DNA of 64,000 nt from PHAA01 sp963665865 (GCA_963665865.2 CAXXWF010000001.1:3224001-3288000); one strand, 5' to 3'; shown: positions 35,041-43,508, numbered from the stretch's first letter. The notes: generated by a model from the sequence alone, not told the origin. Made by a program: numbers and translations.

Positions 35041-36119
35041 TAAATATTCTCCCCAGTCTCATCAATTGTTACCATCGCGGTCATGCCCGTTTTCAATTCC
35101 AGCGACTCATTGGGAATATCAATTTTTACTTCGAAACTACGAATATCGTGATCATTTTGTTCATTTACAGCTTTATGGACAGCAAATTGTCCCGCGTCAT
35201 TAATCCAGACAACCGTACCTTGGAAAACTTTGTCCGGATATGCATCCACCTTAATCGAGGCAGTCCGGTTCAGCTTAACCCGACCGATCTTTTTCTCATC
35301 AATAAACACCTTTACATAAGTATGTTTTAAATCAGTAAGTTCAAAAACTGGGGTCCCAGCATTAAGCATCTCACCTATCTCCAACATCTGGTCAGTAACA
35401 TAACCGGATATTGGTGCGACTAGATGGGTATCCCCCAGATAGGCCTGGGCTTCCTCTACCGCCCCCTGAGCTTGATTACTCTGACCTACCGCTGTGTCAT
35501 ACTGCAAACTAGAAATATCTACTTTCGTCCGAGCAGCCAGGGCCTCGTTCAGTTTACCCTGAGCGGCGTCATATTCACCCTGAGCAGCAGTATAACTGTT
35601 TGTCGCTTGATCTAGGGCACTAGCTGAAGCCCCACCTCCTTCGTAGAGCGCTTTAGCCCGGTCATACTTTTGTTTAGCATCAGTAAGACCAGCTTCCGCC
35701 TGCGCAACCAATGCCTGGGCCTGTTTAATAGCTGCATCAACACTTTGGGCGGTAAGCGGTATACCCTTGGCAGCCTGCCCCGCTAAGCCCTGGGCAGCAT
35801 CATAAGCACCTTGTGCCTGAACAGCTTTGGCCGCTAGCTCACGACTGTCCAATACCGCTAGTTCCTGTCCCTTTTCCACCTGGCTTCCTTCCTCCACCAT
35901 AATGGCAGCAATTTTACCGGGAACCTTGAAAGACGCATTAACCGTTTTGGCTTCAATGGTCCCGGTCGCAGTCAGGGCTGCGTTGTTATTAACTAAAGCC
36001 AGCTGATGTTTATAGAAATAACCATATAGAATAGCGACTACCGCGATTGTTAATATCAGTAATAAACCCATAATCATAGTCTTTTTACTGCCCAATTTGG
36101 ATAATTGCTCCGCCGACAC
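35040..36119 (-). CDS. HlyD-like adaptor of the ABC efflux cassette
   Basis: A 359-residue membrane fusion protein (YbhG/HlyD type): N-terminal membrane anchor about 15-35, lipoyl half motif (VPGKIAAIMVEEGSQVEKGQ), an Ala/Gln-rich coiled-coil hairpin about 80-190, second lipoyl half (LVAPISGYVTDQMLEIGEML) and a beta-barrel domain. Start GTG 36119 with GGAGG nine bases before. It probably links the two permeases to an outer component or the wall. Confidence 0.93.
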   Translation of the reverse strand: MSAEQLSKLGSKKTMIMGLLLILTIAVVAILYGYFYKHQLALVNNNAALTATGTIEAKTVNASFKVPGKIAAIMVEEGSQVEKGQELAVLDSRELAAKAVQAQGAYDAAQGLAGQAAKGIPLTAQSVDAAIKQAQALVAQAEAGLTDAKQKYDRAKALYEGGGASASALDQATNSYTAAQGEYDAAQGKLNEALAARTKVDISSLQYDTAVGQSNQAQGAVEEAQAYLGDTHLVAPISGYVTDQMLEIGEMLNAGTPVFELTDLKHTYVKVFIDEKKIGRVKLNRTASIKVDAYPDKVFQGTVVWINDAGQFAVHKAVNEQNDHDIRSFEVKIDIPNESLELKTGMTAMVTIDETGENI

Positions 36120-36158
36120 TTCTCATTACCTCCTCAACCTCAATATGTTAAACTGATT

Positions 36159-36764
36159 TTACCTGACCAATATCCCCTTGTTTAGAATCAGTTTTATTAG
36201 ATTTAGAACCTTTTGGGGATTAACCTGGCCCAGCTTTTCCTCACCCCCTGCAAAGGTCAAATCCCGGAAGATTGTTTCCATAATACCTGCCAATTCTCGG
36301 CTGTCAACGTTTACAAACCTTTTTTCCGCAATCCCCTTGTCCAATATCTCAATCACCATCTGCATCCTGCGATCCAAGCTCTGGTTAATTTCATTGATCC
36401 AATCCTGGTTGATATTGCTGTCTATTTTGCGGCGTGACCATGATGAAAACATCTGATTATACTCAAGATAAAAATAATAGAGCAGAGCCAGATAATTATT
36501 GAGTGCAGACTCTACGTCGGCGTTTTTCAAGCACTGTTCCTCAATCTCAAGACATAATTTATCCAAACCCTGCAATACCAGATAAGTCAGAATATGATCC
36601 TTATTTTCGAAATATTGGTATAAGGTTCCTTTGGCACAGCCTACCTGCCGGGCAATATCATCCACGGTCACGGCTTCATAGGGTTTACTGGATAATAACT
36701 GGTAGGCCACTTCAGCTATCACCCGCTTCTTAAATTCAGCCTCTTTCTCCCGCAAAGAAACCAT
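36159..36764 (-). CDS. TetR family regulator of the ABC efflux cassette
   Basis: About 201 residues from ATG 36764 (AGGAGA seven bases before); the frame open to 36899 has no better start. Residues 12-60 form the TetR helix-turn-helix (RVIAEVAYQLLSSKPYEAVT, DIARQVGCAKGTLYQYFENK). It is first in the cassette, so it probably represses its own operon; the arrangement TetR-adaptor-ATPase-two permeases equals CecR-YbhGFSR. Palindrome AATAGTACTATT and the sequence TTGACCAATCAGTTTTCTCAA lie just upstream. Confidence 0.92.
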   Translation of the reverse strand: MVSLREKEAEFKKRVIAEVAYQLLSSKPYEAVTVDDIARQVGCAKGTLYQYFENKDHILTYLVLQGLDKLCLEIEEQCLKNADVESALNNYLALLYYFYLEYNQMFSSWSRRKIDSNINQDWINEINQSLDRRMQMVIEILDKGIAEKRFVNVDSRELAGIMETIFRDLTFAGGEEKLGQVNPQKVLNLIKLILNKGILVR

Positions 36765-36783
36765 GTATTCATCTCCTAAACTT

Positions 36784-36795
36784 AATAGTACTATT
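36784..36795. promoter_or_regulatory. Perfect 12-bp palindrome before the second TetR gene
   Basis: AATAGTACTATT, followed by TTGACC and, 12 bases on, TCAA forming a looser outer dyad (ATTGA ... TCAAT). A likely autoregulatory operator of the TetR regulator. It differs from the GACCnGCnGGTC site of the RND operon, which argues for separate control. Confidence 0.45.
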
Positions 36796-36863
36796 ATTGA
36801 CCAATCAGTTTTCTCAATACATGGTAGTACACAAATATATGCTTTGTCAATCAGTAATTTTCT

Positions 36864-36920
36864 GATAGGAAGGACAAGAGGACGGGTTTGTTGGGACAAT
36901 GGACCTGTCCCCTTGTCCCA
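36864..36920. repeat. Covarying-arm hairpin elements, copies J1 (decayed) and J2
   Basis: J2: arms TGGGACAA (36892-36899) and TTGTCCCA (36913-36920), eight perfect pairs, around TGGACCTGTCCCC. J1, at about 36870-36898, keeps GGACAAGAGGACGGGTTTGTT in minus orientation with poor arms. They sit 12 bases beyond the DUF6044 stop and are the last copies seen in the window. Confidence 0.8.
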
Positions 36921-36932
36921 TAGTCACTCTAA

Positions 36933-38612
36933 TTAAAGAACCTCATATAAATAAATTTTCCAAGCTGACTGATCATCTTCGAAAACTCTTCGGAATTTCA
37001 GATGAATATCTGCTGCGTTTTCGATCTCCAAGGCCGAAAACACATATTGTCCCCCCATCTTTTTTAGTTGCGCGGTATCCAAATCCAACTTCTCAATCTT
37101 AATCGTAGAATTCTTATCCATCATGCTGTTATACATTAACTTTTCAACAAAAATATAGCAGCGGGAGCCACCCTCGGTGTCAAAATAATTCCGATAAAAT
37201 GGACTTTTATCCAATTCCTTAGCCATGATCTTCCGGAACTCATGTTTATAGGCAAGGGAATAATTACTGGCATAACCGTCCAGGGTATAAAACCCGTTAT
37301 ACTGACTAATGCTGGGATGAATGCCGATACTTACTACTCGGTAGTCCTGCTGATCCTTACCGATATAGGTCTTGATGTCCTGAAACATATTCTGGGCATA
37401 AAACTCTTTGTAGGTAGGACTGCCTGCCTTTTTCTCCACCAGTCCATCACTGCTCACAAAGAGAAAAATTATCTGGGCCGTAATAAGAGACATGGCCAAT
37501 ATTTTTCGCAATCGGCTATCCCCGGCAATGGTCTTCAAGGCCAGGGCAAAGATAAGATACCACAGGAGAGGGTGGAGCCAGTGGAAGCGGCTGAAATTGA
37601 ACTCACGCAGAAAACTAATCTGTTGTTTGACGGGAATCCAGCCGTCGTAAAACCAGAAACCATACCAAATGGAGATTATCCCGGCCAAAAAAAGCAGCCC
37701 CACCAGGGCAGTTGGTATTTTCCTTTTGCATCCAGCTATTATTAGAGCCAGGGCTGCAGAAGGAATAATCACCCATTGCTGCAGACTGGGGGCATGAAAC
37801 TGACCATAGAAAAAATTTATGATGCAGGTCTTTATGGCAGTCCTAAAACTGGGGATGCGGCTTAAGGAGAATTCACTGCGGATGGAAACGAACCCCGGAT
37901 CGAAAAAAGTATTATAGATGAGGCGGTACTCAACCAGTACGAACATCATTCCCATAAAAACCAGTGCGGCCAGGAAACGAGTATTAAGCCTTCTTAGGAA
38001 AATTACATCACCTATCCACCAGACACCCATAATAAATAGGAAAAAAGCAAAGCTGAAAACCAGACTGGCATAGAAGGGAACCAAGGCCAGAATAAGCCAG
38101 TCCCACTTGTTGTCAGTGTGGGCGCGGATATTAAAGAATGCGTACAATACCAGAGGCTGCCCAGCCACACTCAAGCCCCCATAAGGCCAGAAGGGGAGCA
38201 AGGCAAAGGTGAGCGCAACGCCGACTGCCAACGGGGCGTACTTTTTTTCCGAAAGGACATACCGTTTTAAGAGCAGCAGCATTCCTAGAAATGCAATAAA
38301 ATGCATCAGCGTAAGGTTCGTGACGTAGGCGACAAAAGTCGGCAGGGCCCAGTACAATAATACCTGCAAGTTAAACTCGGTGCCAAATGTATTGCGGGAC
38401 AAACCATTCATCACCTGGGGTATGGTAGAATCCATGCTGCCGAAGATCTGGCTGCTATGCGCCAGAACTTTGAGCGAAGCCACCGCCCCATCAACATTGT
38501 CCAAGATCAATACATGGGCATTCTGGCCCAGTATATAGAGGGGTGATAAGTAGAGTAGGATTATTCCCATAGCCACTAAAATGTATCCATTTTTTATCTT
38601 ATATGTACCCAT
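36933..38612 (-). CDS. DUF6044-like polytopic membrane protein (possible GT-C transferase)
   Basis: A 559-residue membrane protein with about 11-12 hydrophobic segments across residues 10-400 and a soluble C-terminal 150 residues. The first outer loop carries LILDNVDGAVASLKVLAHSS, with an acidic pair in the place where GT-C glycosyltransferases keep their catalytic Asp. It resembles DUF6044/YkoS proteins, which I recall next to a DPM1-like transferase (YkoT) in B. subtilis. Here it follows GtrA- and GtrB-like genes and a nucleotide-sugar pathway, so it may transfer a lipid-linked sugar outside the cell. That role is inference. ATG 38612 follows GGGAGAG. Its 3' end is duplicated at 31535-31910. 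Confidence 0.75.
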   Translation of the reverse strand: MGTYKIKNGYILVAMGIILLYLSPLYILGQNAHVLILDNVDGAVASLKVLAHSSQIFGSMDSTIPQVMNGLSRNTFGTEFNLQVLLYWALPTFVAYVTNLTLMHFIAFLGMLLLLKRYVLSEKKYAPLAVGVALTFALLPFWPYGGLSVAGQPLVLYAFFNIRAHTDNKWDWLILALVPFYASLVFSFAFFLFIMGVWWIGDVIFLRRLNTRFLAALVFMGMMFVLVEYRLIYNTFFDPGFVSIRSEFSLSRIPSFRTAIKTCIINFFYGQFHAPSLQQWVIIPSAALALIIAGCKRKIPTALVGLLFLAGIISIWYGFWFYDGWIPVKQQISFLREFNFSRFHWLHPLLWYLIFALALKTIAGDSRLRKILAMSLITAQIIFLFVSSDGLVEKKAGSPTYKEFYAQNMFQDIKTYIGKDQQDYRVVSIGIHPSISQYNGFYTLDGYASNYSLAYKHEFRKIMAKELDKSPFYRNYFDTEGGSRCYIFVEKLMYNSMMDKNSTIKIEKLDLDTAQLKKMGGQYVFSALEIENAADIHLKFRRVFEDDQSAWKIYLYEVL

Positions 38613-38712
38613 AACTCTCCCATATTAGAATTGTAATTCATAAATATCAGTGGCTGTTATCCTGAGCACATTGTGTCATTCTTCGCACCATGTGTCATTC
38701 GAGCACCATTAT

Positions 38713-38832
38713 GTCATTCTGAGCGTAGCGAAGAATCTTCTCCGCTCTAAGGGAAAGATCCTTGGCTGCGCTCGGGATGACGTAACGTTCATTGTTCCGG
38801 CTTTTAGATCCTTCGCTGACGCTCAGGATGAC
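38713..38832. repeat. TCATCCTGAGC-type inverted repeat, cluster 1
   Basis: One plus arm GTCATTCTGAGCGTAGCGAA (38713-38732, going on to GAATCT) and two minus arms, 38756-38781 and 38806-38832, each reading AGATCCTT...GGGATGAC or AGGATGAC. Fragments of the same word (TGTCATTC) recur at 38670-38700. The last arm supplies the final three codons of the aminotransferase gene. Confidence 0.8.
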
Positions 38833-39932
38833 ATAGCGTTCATGACTGCAATAACCCGCTCCTGTTCCTGCAGTGACATCTGCGGCCACATAGGAATACT
38901 TAAAACTTCCTGATGGATCCTCTCCGAGATCGGATAAGAGCCGGCCGGGATATTCAGTTCAGCATAAGCCGGCTGTAGATGGGGGGGAACCGGGTAATGG
39001 ATCAACCCGCCAATACCATTATCCCGCATATGCTTAAGCACCCTATCCCGCTGGGGACTGCGGACTACAAAAACATGCCAAATCGGCTCCGCCCATTCGG
39101 GAAAAATAGGCAAGGTATAATAATCTGAATTCAAACGGTTGCGGTAACGCTCGGCCAGAATCCTTCTTTGTTCGTTCCAGGTATCCAATTTGCCCAGTTT
39201 AACCCTTAAAAAGGCGGCCTGCAGCTCATCCAAGCGGGAATTGTAACCCTTAACTTCGTTGTGGTATTTTACCTGCGACCCATAATTTCGCAAAGCTCTA
39301 ATCTGATCAAACAATCCCCGGTCACTGGTGACGACCGCACCGCCATCCCCAAACGCTCCCAGATTTTTGCCGGGGTAGAAGCTGAAACCGGCGGCGTCTC
39401 CCAGACTGCCGGCCCGTCTTCCTTTATAGCGGGCACCTTGTGCCTGAGCCGCATCTTCCACCACCTTAAGCCCGTGGCGGGCGGCGATCACATTAATCTC
39501 ATCCATGGCAGCCGTCTGACCGTAAAGATGCACCGGCATTATCGCTTTGGTATGAGAGGTTATAGCCCTTTCAATCCTGTCGGGGTCGATGTTATAGGTA
39601 GAGGCGAGCGGCTCCACGGGCACAGGCCGAGCCCCGCACTGGCTGACTGCCAGCCAAGTAGCAATATAAGTATTGGCTGGAACGATCACCTCATCCCCCG
39701 GGCCAATCCCATAAGCCCGCAGGATCAGATGGAGGGCTTCCAGGCCGTTGCCAACCCCGATGCAATAGGCAGCCCCGCAAAAAGCGGCGAATTCCGATTC
39801 AAATGCCTCTACCTCGGAGCCCAGAATATACCACCCGGAATTCATAACCCGCGCATAAGCCGCATCCAGCTCATCTTTTAATTCCAGGTAGCCTGCTTTC
39901 AAATCCAGGAAGGGTACACTATTCTGCATCAT
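38823..39932 (-). CDS. DegT/DnrJ/EryC1 sugar aminotransferase, FdtB/QdtB type
   Basis: A 369-residue PLP enzyme opening MMQNSVPFLDLKAGYLELKD, with the aldehyde lysine at about Lys189 in FSFYPGKNLGAFGDGGA and the cofactor Asp in VVEDAAQAQGARYKG. It should place an amino group at C3 of dTDP-3-keto-6-deoxyhexose. Two adjacent ATG starts overlap the gtrA-like stop. The C-terminus NAMSS and the stop are encoded by an arm of the 38.7-kb repeat, so the original end may have been replaced. Fdt (galacto) and Qdt (gluco) series cannot be separated by eye. Confidence 0.9.
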   Translation of the reverse strand: MMQNSVPFLDLKAGYLELKDELDAAYARVMNSGWYILGSEVEAFESEFAAFCGAAYCIGVGNGLEALHLILRAYGIGPGDEVIVPANTYIATWLAVSQCGARPVPVEPLASTYNIDPDRIERAITSHTKAIMPVHLYGQTAAMDEINVIAARHGLKVVEDAAQAQGARYKGRRAGSLGDAAGFSFYPGKNLGAFGDGGAVVTSDRGLFDQIRALRNYGSQVKYHNEVKGYNSRLDELQAAFLRVKLGKLDTWNEQRRILAERYRNRLNSDYYTLPIFPEWAEPIWHVFVVRSPQRDRVLKHMRDNGIGGLIHYPVPPHLQPAYAELNIPAGSYPISERIHQEVLSIPMWPQMSLQEQERVIAVMNAMSS

Positions 39933-40345
39933 TCCACCTCTTTAGAATCAACATTCGCCTGTCCCTTAATAATCATTTTGCTTAATCCAAACGTTACAGG
40001 CAGGCTGATGACAATAACCACTATAGGAGCCAGCCATTTACTAATAGCCAAAAGATCAACACAAATATACAAAATGAATATGCCCAGCAGGTACTGGACA
40101 ATATACACCACCGGGTACTTTAGGAACTTGGCCAGTGTGACCGGCTGTTTAAAAACAAACTGACTATTCAGATAATAAGAAATAATGATACCACATACAT
40201 AGGCCAAGCTGTAAGAGAGTTTATAAGGCATCAGGAAGAGGAATAACGCATACAGGGCATATGTCAGACCAGTGTTAACCGCTCCGACCATCAGAAAACT
40301 GGCATATTCTTTAATATTAAGGTTAGTAAACTTCATGGATAACAT
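39929..40345 (-). CDS. GtrA-like membrane protein
   Basis: A small (about 135-residue) protein with four membrane segments (VGAVNTGLTYALYALFLFL, YSLAYVCGIIISYYLNSQFV, FLKYPVVYIVQYLLGIFILY, LAPIVVIVISLPVTFGLSKM), including the YYLNSQFVF motif typical of GtrA. GtrA proteins are thought to flip undecaprenyl-phosphate-sugar across the membrane. It overlaps both neighbours; ATG 40345 or 40336 may be used. Pairing with a GtrB-like transferase next to it is characteristic. Confidence 0.9.
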   Translation of the reverse strand: MLSMKFTNLNIKEYASFLMVGAVNTGLTYALYALFLFLMPYKLSYSLAYVCGIIISYYLNSQFVFKQPVTLAKFLKYPVVYIVQYLLGIFILYICVDLLAISKWLAPIVVIVISLPVTFGLSKMIIKGQANVDSKEVE

Positions 40346-41249
40346 ATTCCGGCCGCTTGTTTACTTCATCAAAGATACGCCAGAGATATTCACCTATAAT
40401 ACCCAGCATGATAATTATCAATCCCAGTAAAAAAGATATTAAGGTGGCGATAGTAGTAAAACCTGGGACGATCGCATGATTGATACTAGCATTTACGACT
40501 ACTGCTACACCGTATATAAAGCTTAATAGGGCTACTATAAAACCGGTAAACGAGATCATCCTAATCGGAACCACGGAGAAGCCTAAAAGAGAATCCAATA
40601 GATATGTAAATTTCTTGCTGAACGTCCAGCGCGACTTGCCATGCTCCCTTTCCCGGCGTACATAATAAATGACTTCCGGTTCGAAACCCAGCCAGTACGC
40701 AAATAAGCTGATATTTATATTTTTCCCGCTCTGCTGCAGGTAGGGCAGCATAAGGCCGTCCATCAAAGCCAGGTCAAAGCCACCGGATGGATAGTCCTTA
40801 GTTACCGCCAGACGCAGAATGCTATAATAGACACGAGCGAACATTTTACTAAGTAAAGGATCCTGGCGTGACTCACGTACACAGATCACGAATTTAGAGC
40901 CAGCCAGCCATTTATCAGCCATAGTTATAAGTAATTCCGGCGGATCCTGCAGATCAGCCGCCAGCATGGTAAAACAATCGCCGGTCACATATTGCAGACC
41001 GGTTTTCACCGCATGAATAGCCCCAAAATTACGAGCCAGCTTGATAACCTTAGTGGAGGGCCGCTGCTCTTTGATCTTCATCAGTTCCACGAATGAATTA
41101 TCACCGGAGCCATCATCTACGAAAATAATTTCCAGCTCAATACCACGGCTGCTTTGCAGCTGTGCTTCCACCTTCATTAATTCCACCATAAGGCCCGGCA
41201 GAGATCCTTCATTATAATACACGGGAATTACCACCGAAAGTTTCTTCAC
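40323..41249 (-). CDS. Polyprenyl-phosphate glycosyltransferase (GtrB/DPM1-like)
   Basis: A 308-residue family-2 glycosyltransferase: N-terminal LSVVIPVYYNEGSLPGLMVE, metal and nucleotide motif IIFVDDGSGDNS, LAADLQDPPELL with the second Asp pair, and two C-terminal membrane helices (about 232-255, 268-292). Such enzymes load a sugar on undecaprenyl phosphate at the cytoplasmic face. GTG 41249 follows AGGGGATTTT. With GtrA and the DUF6044 protein it makes a Gtr-like set. Confidence 0.93.
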   Translation of the reverse strand: MKKLSVVIPVYYNEGSLPGLMVELMKVEAQLQSSRGIELEIIFVDDGSGDNSFVELMKIKEQRPSTKVIKLARNFGAIHAVKTGLQYVTGDCFTMLAADLQDPPELLITMADKWLAGSKFVICVRESRQDPLLSKMFARVYYSILRLAVTKDYPSGGFDLALMDGLMLPYLQQSGKNINISLFAYWLGFEPEVIYYVRREREHGKSRWTFSKKFTYLLDSLLGFSVVPIRMISFTGFIVALLSFIYGVAVVVNASINHAIVPGFTTIATLISFLLGLIIIMLGIIGEYLWRIFDEVNKRPEYVIHEVY

Positions 41250-41295
41250 AAAATCCCCTGCCTTTTTTCTGAGTTTGCGTTCCTCCAGATCAATT

Positions 41296-42018
41296 TTAGG
41301 AGGTTACATACCTCTTTACCATGGCCGGGCTGCCCATTACTACCGCCCCCGCCGGCACATCCTTGGTAACCACCGATCCAGCGCCAACGATGGCATTCTT
41401 ATGAATGGTAATGGCCGGCATCAGCATCGCACCCGCACCAATTGCCACCCCGTCTTCGATGGTGGGGCCTATGACCCGCGCCTCCTCATAACCCAGCTTG
41501 CCAATAGCATTGTCATTGGTGCTGCCTACCAGCAAACTGATAAATACATTGTCGCCAATACTGCACTTCCCGGTAATATGCGTTGAATCCATTATCTTAG
41601 TGTTGTTGCCTATTTTAGTTGCATAATTGACCGTCACATAACGGCTCAGAATACAGTTACACCCAATCCGGCACTGTTCTCGGACGGATGCACCGTCACC
41701 TATCAAGGTATTCTCACCTATCTCCACATCGTAGTAAATCACCGCATTGGGACCGACACTGCAATTATCCTTTATGTCAATATGTTCCCGATAATTCGGT
41801 TTACGAGCCAGGGCCGCCCCCTTCGGTACCTTGCCGATATAGCTGCCCGGAAATATCTCCACATTGTCACCGATCGCCACACCGCTTTCGATTACCACAA
41901 ACGGATGAATAATCACATGGCTGCCAATTCGAACCCGTTCCCGTATCACTGCAAATTCCATTATATCTACATTATCACCAATATCATCCGTCTGTACAAC
42001 GGCCATTGTACTAATCAA
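41296..42018 (-). CDS. Left-handed beta-helix sugar N-acetyltransferase, FdtC/QdtC-like
   Basis: A 240-residue hexapeptide-repeat protein: many imperfect I-G-D-N turns across residues 10-220, an insertion near 60-80 (GKVPKGAALARKPNYREHID) and the C-terminal AIVGAGSVVTKDVPAGAVVM seen in WbbJ-like acetyltransferases. In this operon it probably acetylates the 3-amino group made by the aminotransferase. Starts at TTG 42018 (AAAGGGGATG before) or ATG 42006. Confidence 0.87.
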   Translation of the reverse strand: MISTMAVVQTDDIGDNVDIMEFAVIRERVRIGSHVIIHPFVVIESGVAIGDNVEIFPGSYIGKVPKGAALARKPNYREHIDIKDNCSVGPNAVIYYDVEIGENTLIGDGASVREQCRIGCNCILSRYVTVNYATKIGNNTKIMDSTHITGKCSIGDNVFISLLVGSTNDNAIGKLGYEEARVIGPTIEDGVAIGAGAMLMPAITIHKNAIVGAGSVVTKDVPAGAVVMGSPAMVKRYVTS

Positions 42019-42034
42019 AGAAACATCCCCTTTA

Positions 42035-42442
42035 TCATTTAAACTTTACTTTCACTAATTCTATAAATTCTCCGTAATCCCTTATATAATCCTTCTCATC
42101 ATAAAAATCGCTGGCTAAGACCAGCAATACGCAGTTCGGCGAAAAATCATACATTTCGTGCCAGATCATGGGATCTACCAGGAGTCCCCCGGCCCCAGTA
42201 TCCATAGGAACAGAGGTTTTTTCCATCCCGTCGTCCAGCAGAATCTTACAACTCCCATTAACACAAACCAGCACTTGCCGCAATGTCCGGTGGGCGTGCA
42301 GGCCTCTGGTAACCCCGGTCTGAGTATCAAAAATATAATAAACCCTCTTGAAAGAAAAAGGAATATCGGCATTCTCTTCAATTGCTATGAGAGAACCCCG
42401 CTCATCCCCGCATATCTTAAAATCATAAGTAGTTACATCCAC
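42035..42442 (-). CDS. dTDP-4-keto-6-deoxyglucose 3,4-ketoisomerase, FdtA/QdtA type
   Basis: A 135-residue cupin of the WxcM/FdtA family: CGDERGSLIAIEENADIPF, then FKRVYYIFDTQTGVTRGLHA and HRTLRQVLVCVNGSCKILLD, with the paired histidines of the HAH motif as catalytic residues, and PMIWHEMYDF. It moves the keto group from C4 to C3, the committed step to 3-amino sugars. GTG 42442 shares a base with the rmlB stop (TAGTG), with AAGGAG before it. Confidence 0.93.
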   Translation of the reverse strand: MDVTTYDFKICGDERGSLIAIEENADIPFSFKRVYYIFDTQTGVTRGLHAHRTLRQVLVCVNGSCKILLDDGMEKTSVPMDTGAGGLLVDPMIWHEMYDFSPNCVLLVLASDFYDEKDYIRDYGEFIELVKVKFK

Positions 42443-43482
42443 TAAATAATCTCCTTAAGGTACCATTTTACGGTTTTCAAAATTCCGCTCTCAAAATCCT
42501 CTTCCGCCTTCCAGCCCAGCTCATTTTCAATCTTGCTGGCATCAATGGCATAACGGCGGTCATGTCCCGGTCGGTCAGTTACAAACGTAATTAATTCTTG
42601 ATAGGATTGCCTATGGGAATCTTGCTTTTGCTCCGGCACCAGTTTATCAAGAATCTCACATATTATTCGGGAAATATATAAGTTTTCGCGCTCGTTCCTG
42701 CCGCCGATATTATAGCTTTCCCCACTTTTTCCAATATGATAAACCATATCTATCCCTTTACAGTGGTCGAGTACATACAACCAATCCCTTACATTGCGAC
42801 CGTCCCCGTATATAGGTATAGGCTCAGCCGCCAGCGCTTTTCTTATTATGGTGGGAATCAGTTTTTCACCATGCTGTTTGGGGCCATAATTATTGGAGCA
42901 GTTGCTGGTTACTACATTCATTCCGTAAGTATGAAAATAACTCCTGACAATCAGGTCTGAGCTAGCCTTACTAGCACTGTACGGGCTGTTAGGAGCATAA
43001 GGGGTTTCTTCCGTAAACAGACCCGTCTCCCCCAGACTCCCATAAACCTCATCTGTAGATATATGATGAAAGCGGCACATTTCATATCCAGGCTTACACC
43101 GGTGCGGCGCTTCCATCCAGTACTTCCGGGCCACATCCAGCAGGGTAAAAGTGCCGTTAATATTAGTCTTAATAAACACATCTGGTCCCGCTATGGAATT
43201 GTCCACATGCGATTCCGCTGCAAAGTGAATAACACCCTTGATATCAAATTCAGTGAAAATATATTCCAATAGCTCCCGGTCGCAAATATCACCTTCAATA
43301 AATTTGTAACCTGAGTTATCCTCTACTTCTTTAAGATTATCAAGGTTCCCCGCATAGCTTAAAATATCCAGATTAATGATGCGATACTGGGGATGCTGGC
43401 TAATAAAATAGGGAATAAAGTTGGAACCTATAAAACCTGCCCCACCTGTTACCATGATGTTTACCTGCTTGGAGATTTCCAT
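42442..43482 (-). CDS. rmlB: dTDP-glucose 4,6-dehydratase
   Basis: A 346-residue short-chain dehydrogenase-type enzyme: nucleotide-binding MVTGGAGFIGSNF at residues 10-22, HFAAESHVDNSIAGP, the catalytic Tyr-x-x-x-Lys in PYSASKASSDLIVRSY and NNYGPKQHGEKLIPT. It converts dTDP-glucose to dTDP-4-keto-6-deoxyglucose, the branch point for FdtA/QdtA here and for WecE at 59 kb. RmlC and RmlD are not in the window, so rhamnose is not the evident end product. Confidence 0.97.
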   Translation of the reverse strand: MEISKQVNIMVTGGAGFIGSNFIPYFISQHPQYRIINLDILSYAGNLDNLKEVEDNSGYKFIEGDICDRELLEYIFTEFDIKGVIHFAAESHVDNSIAGPDVFIKTNINGTFTLLDVARKYWMEAPHRCKPGYEMCRFHHISTDEVYGSLGETGLFTEETPYAPNSPYSASKASSDLIVRSYFHTYGMNVVTSNCSNNYGPKQHGEKLIPTIIRKALAAEPIPIYGDGRNVRDWLYVLDHCKGIDMVYHIGKSGESYNIGGRNERENLYISRIICEILDKLVPEQKQDSHRQSYQELITFVTDRPGHDRRYAIDASKIENELGWKAEEDFESGILKTVKWYLKEII

Positions 43483-43508
43483 AGAGAACTACCTTTCTTC
43501 TACATAAG

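Noticed and set aside
1215..36920. Classical REP/BIME elements
   Set aside because: The hairpin family lacks the GTAG/CTAG marks of known REP sequences and has variable arms, so it is treated as a separate family.
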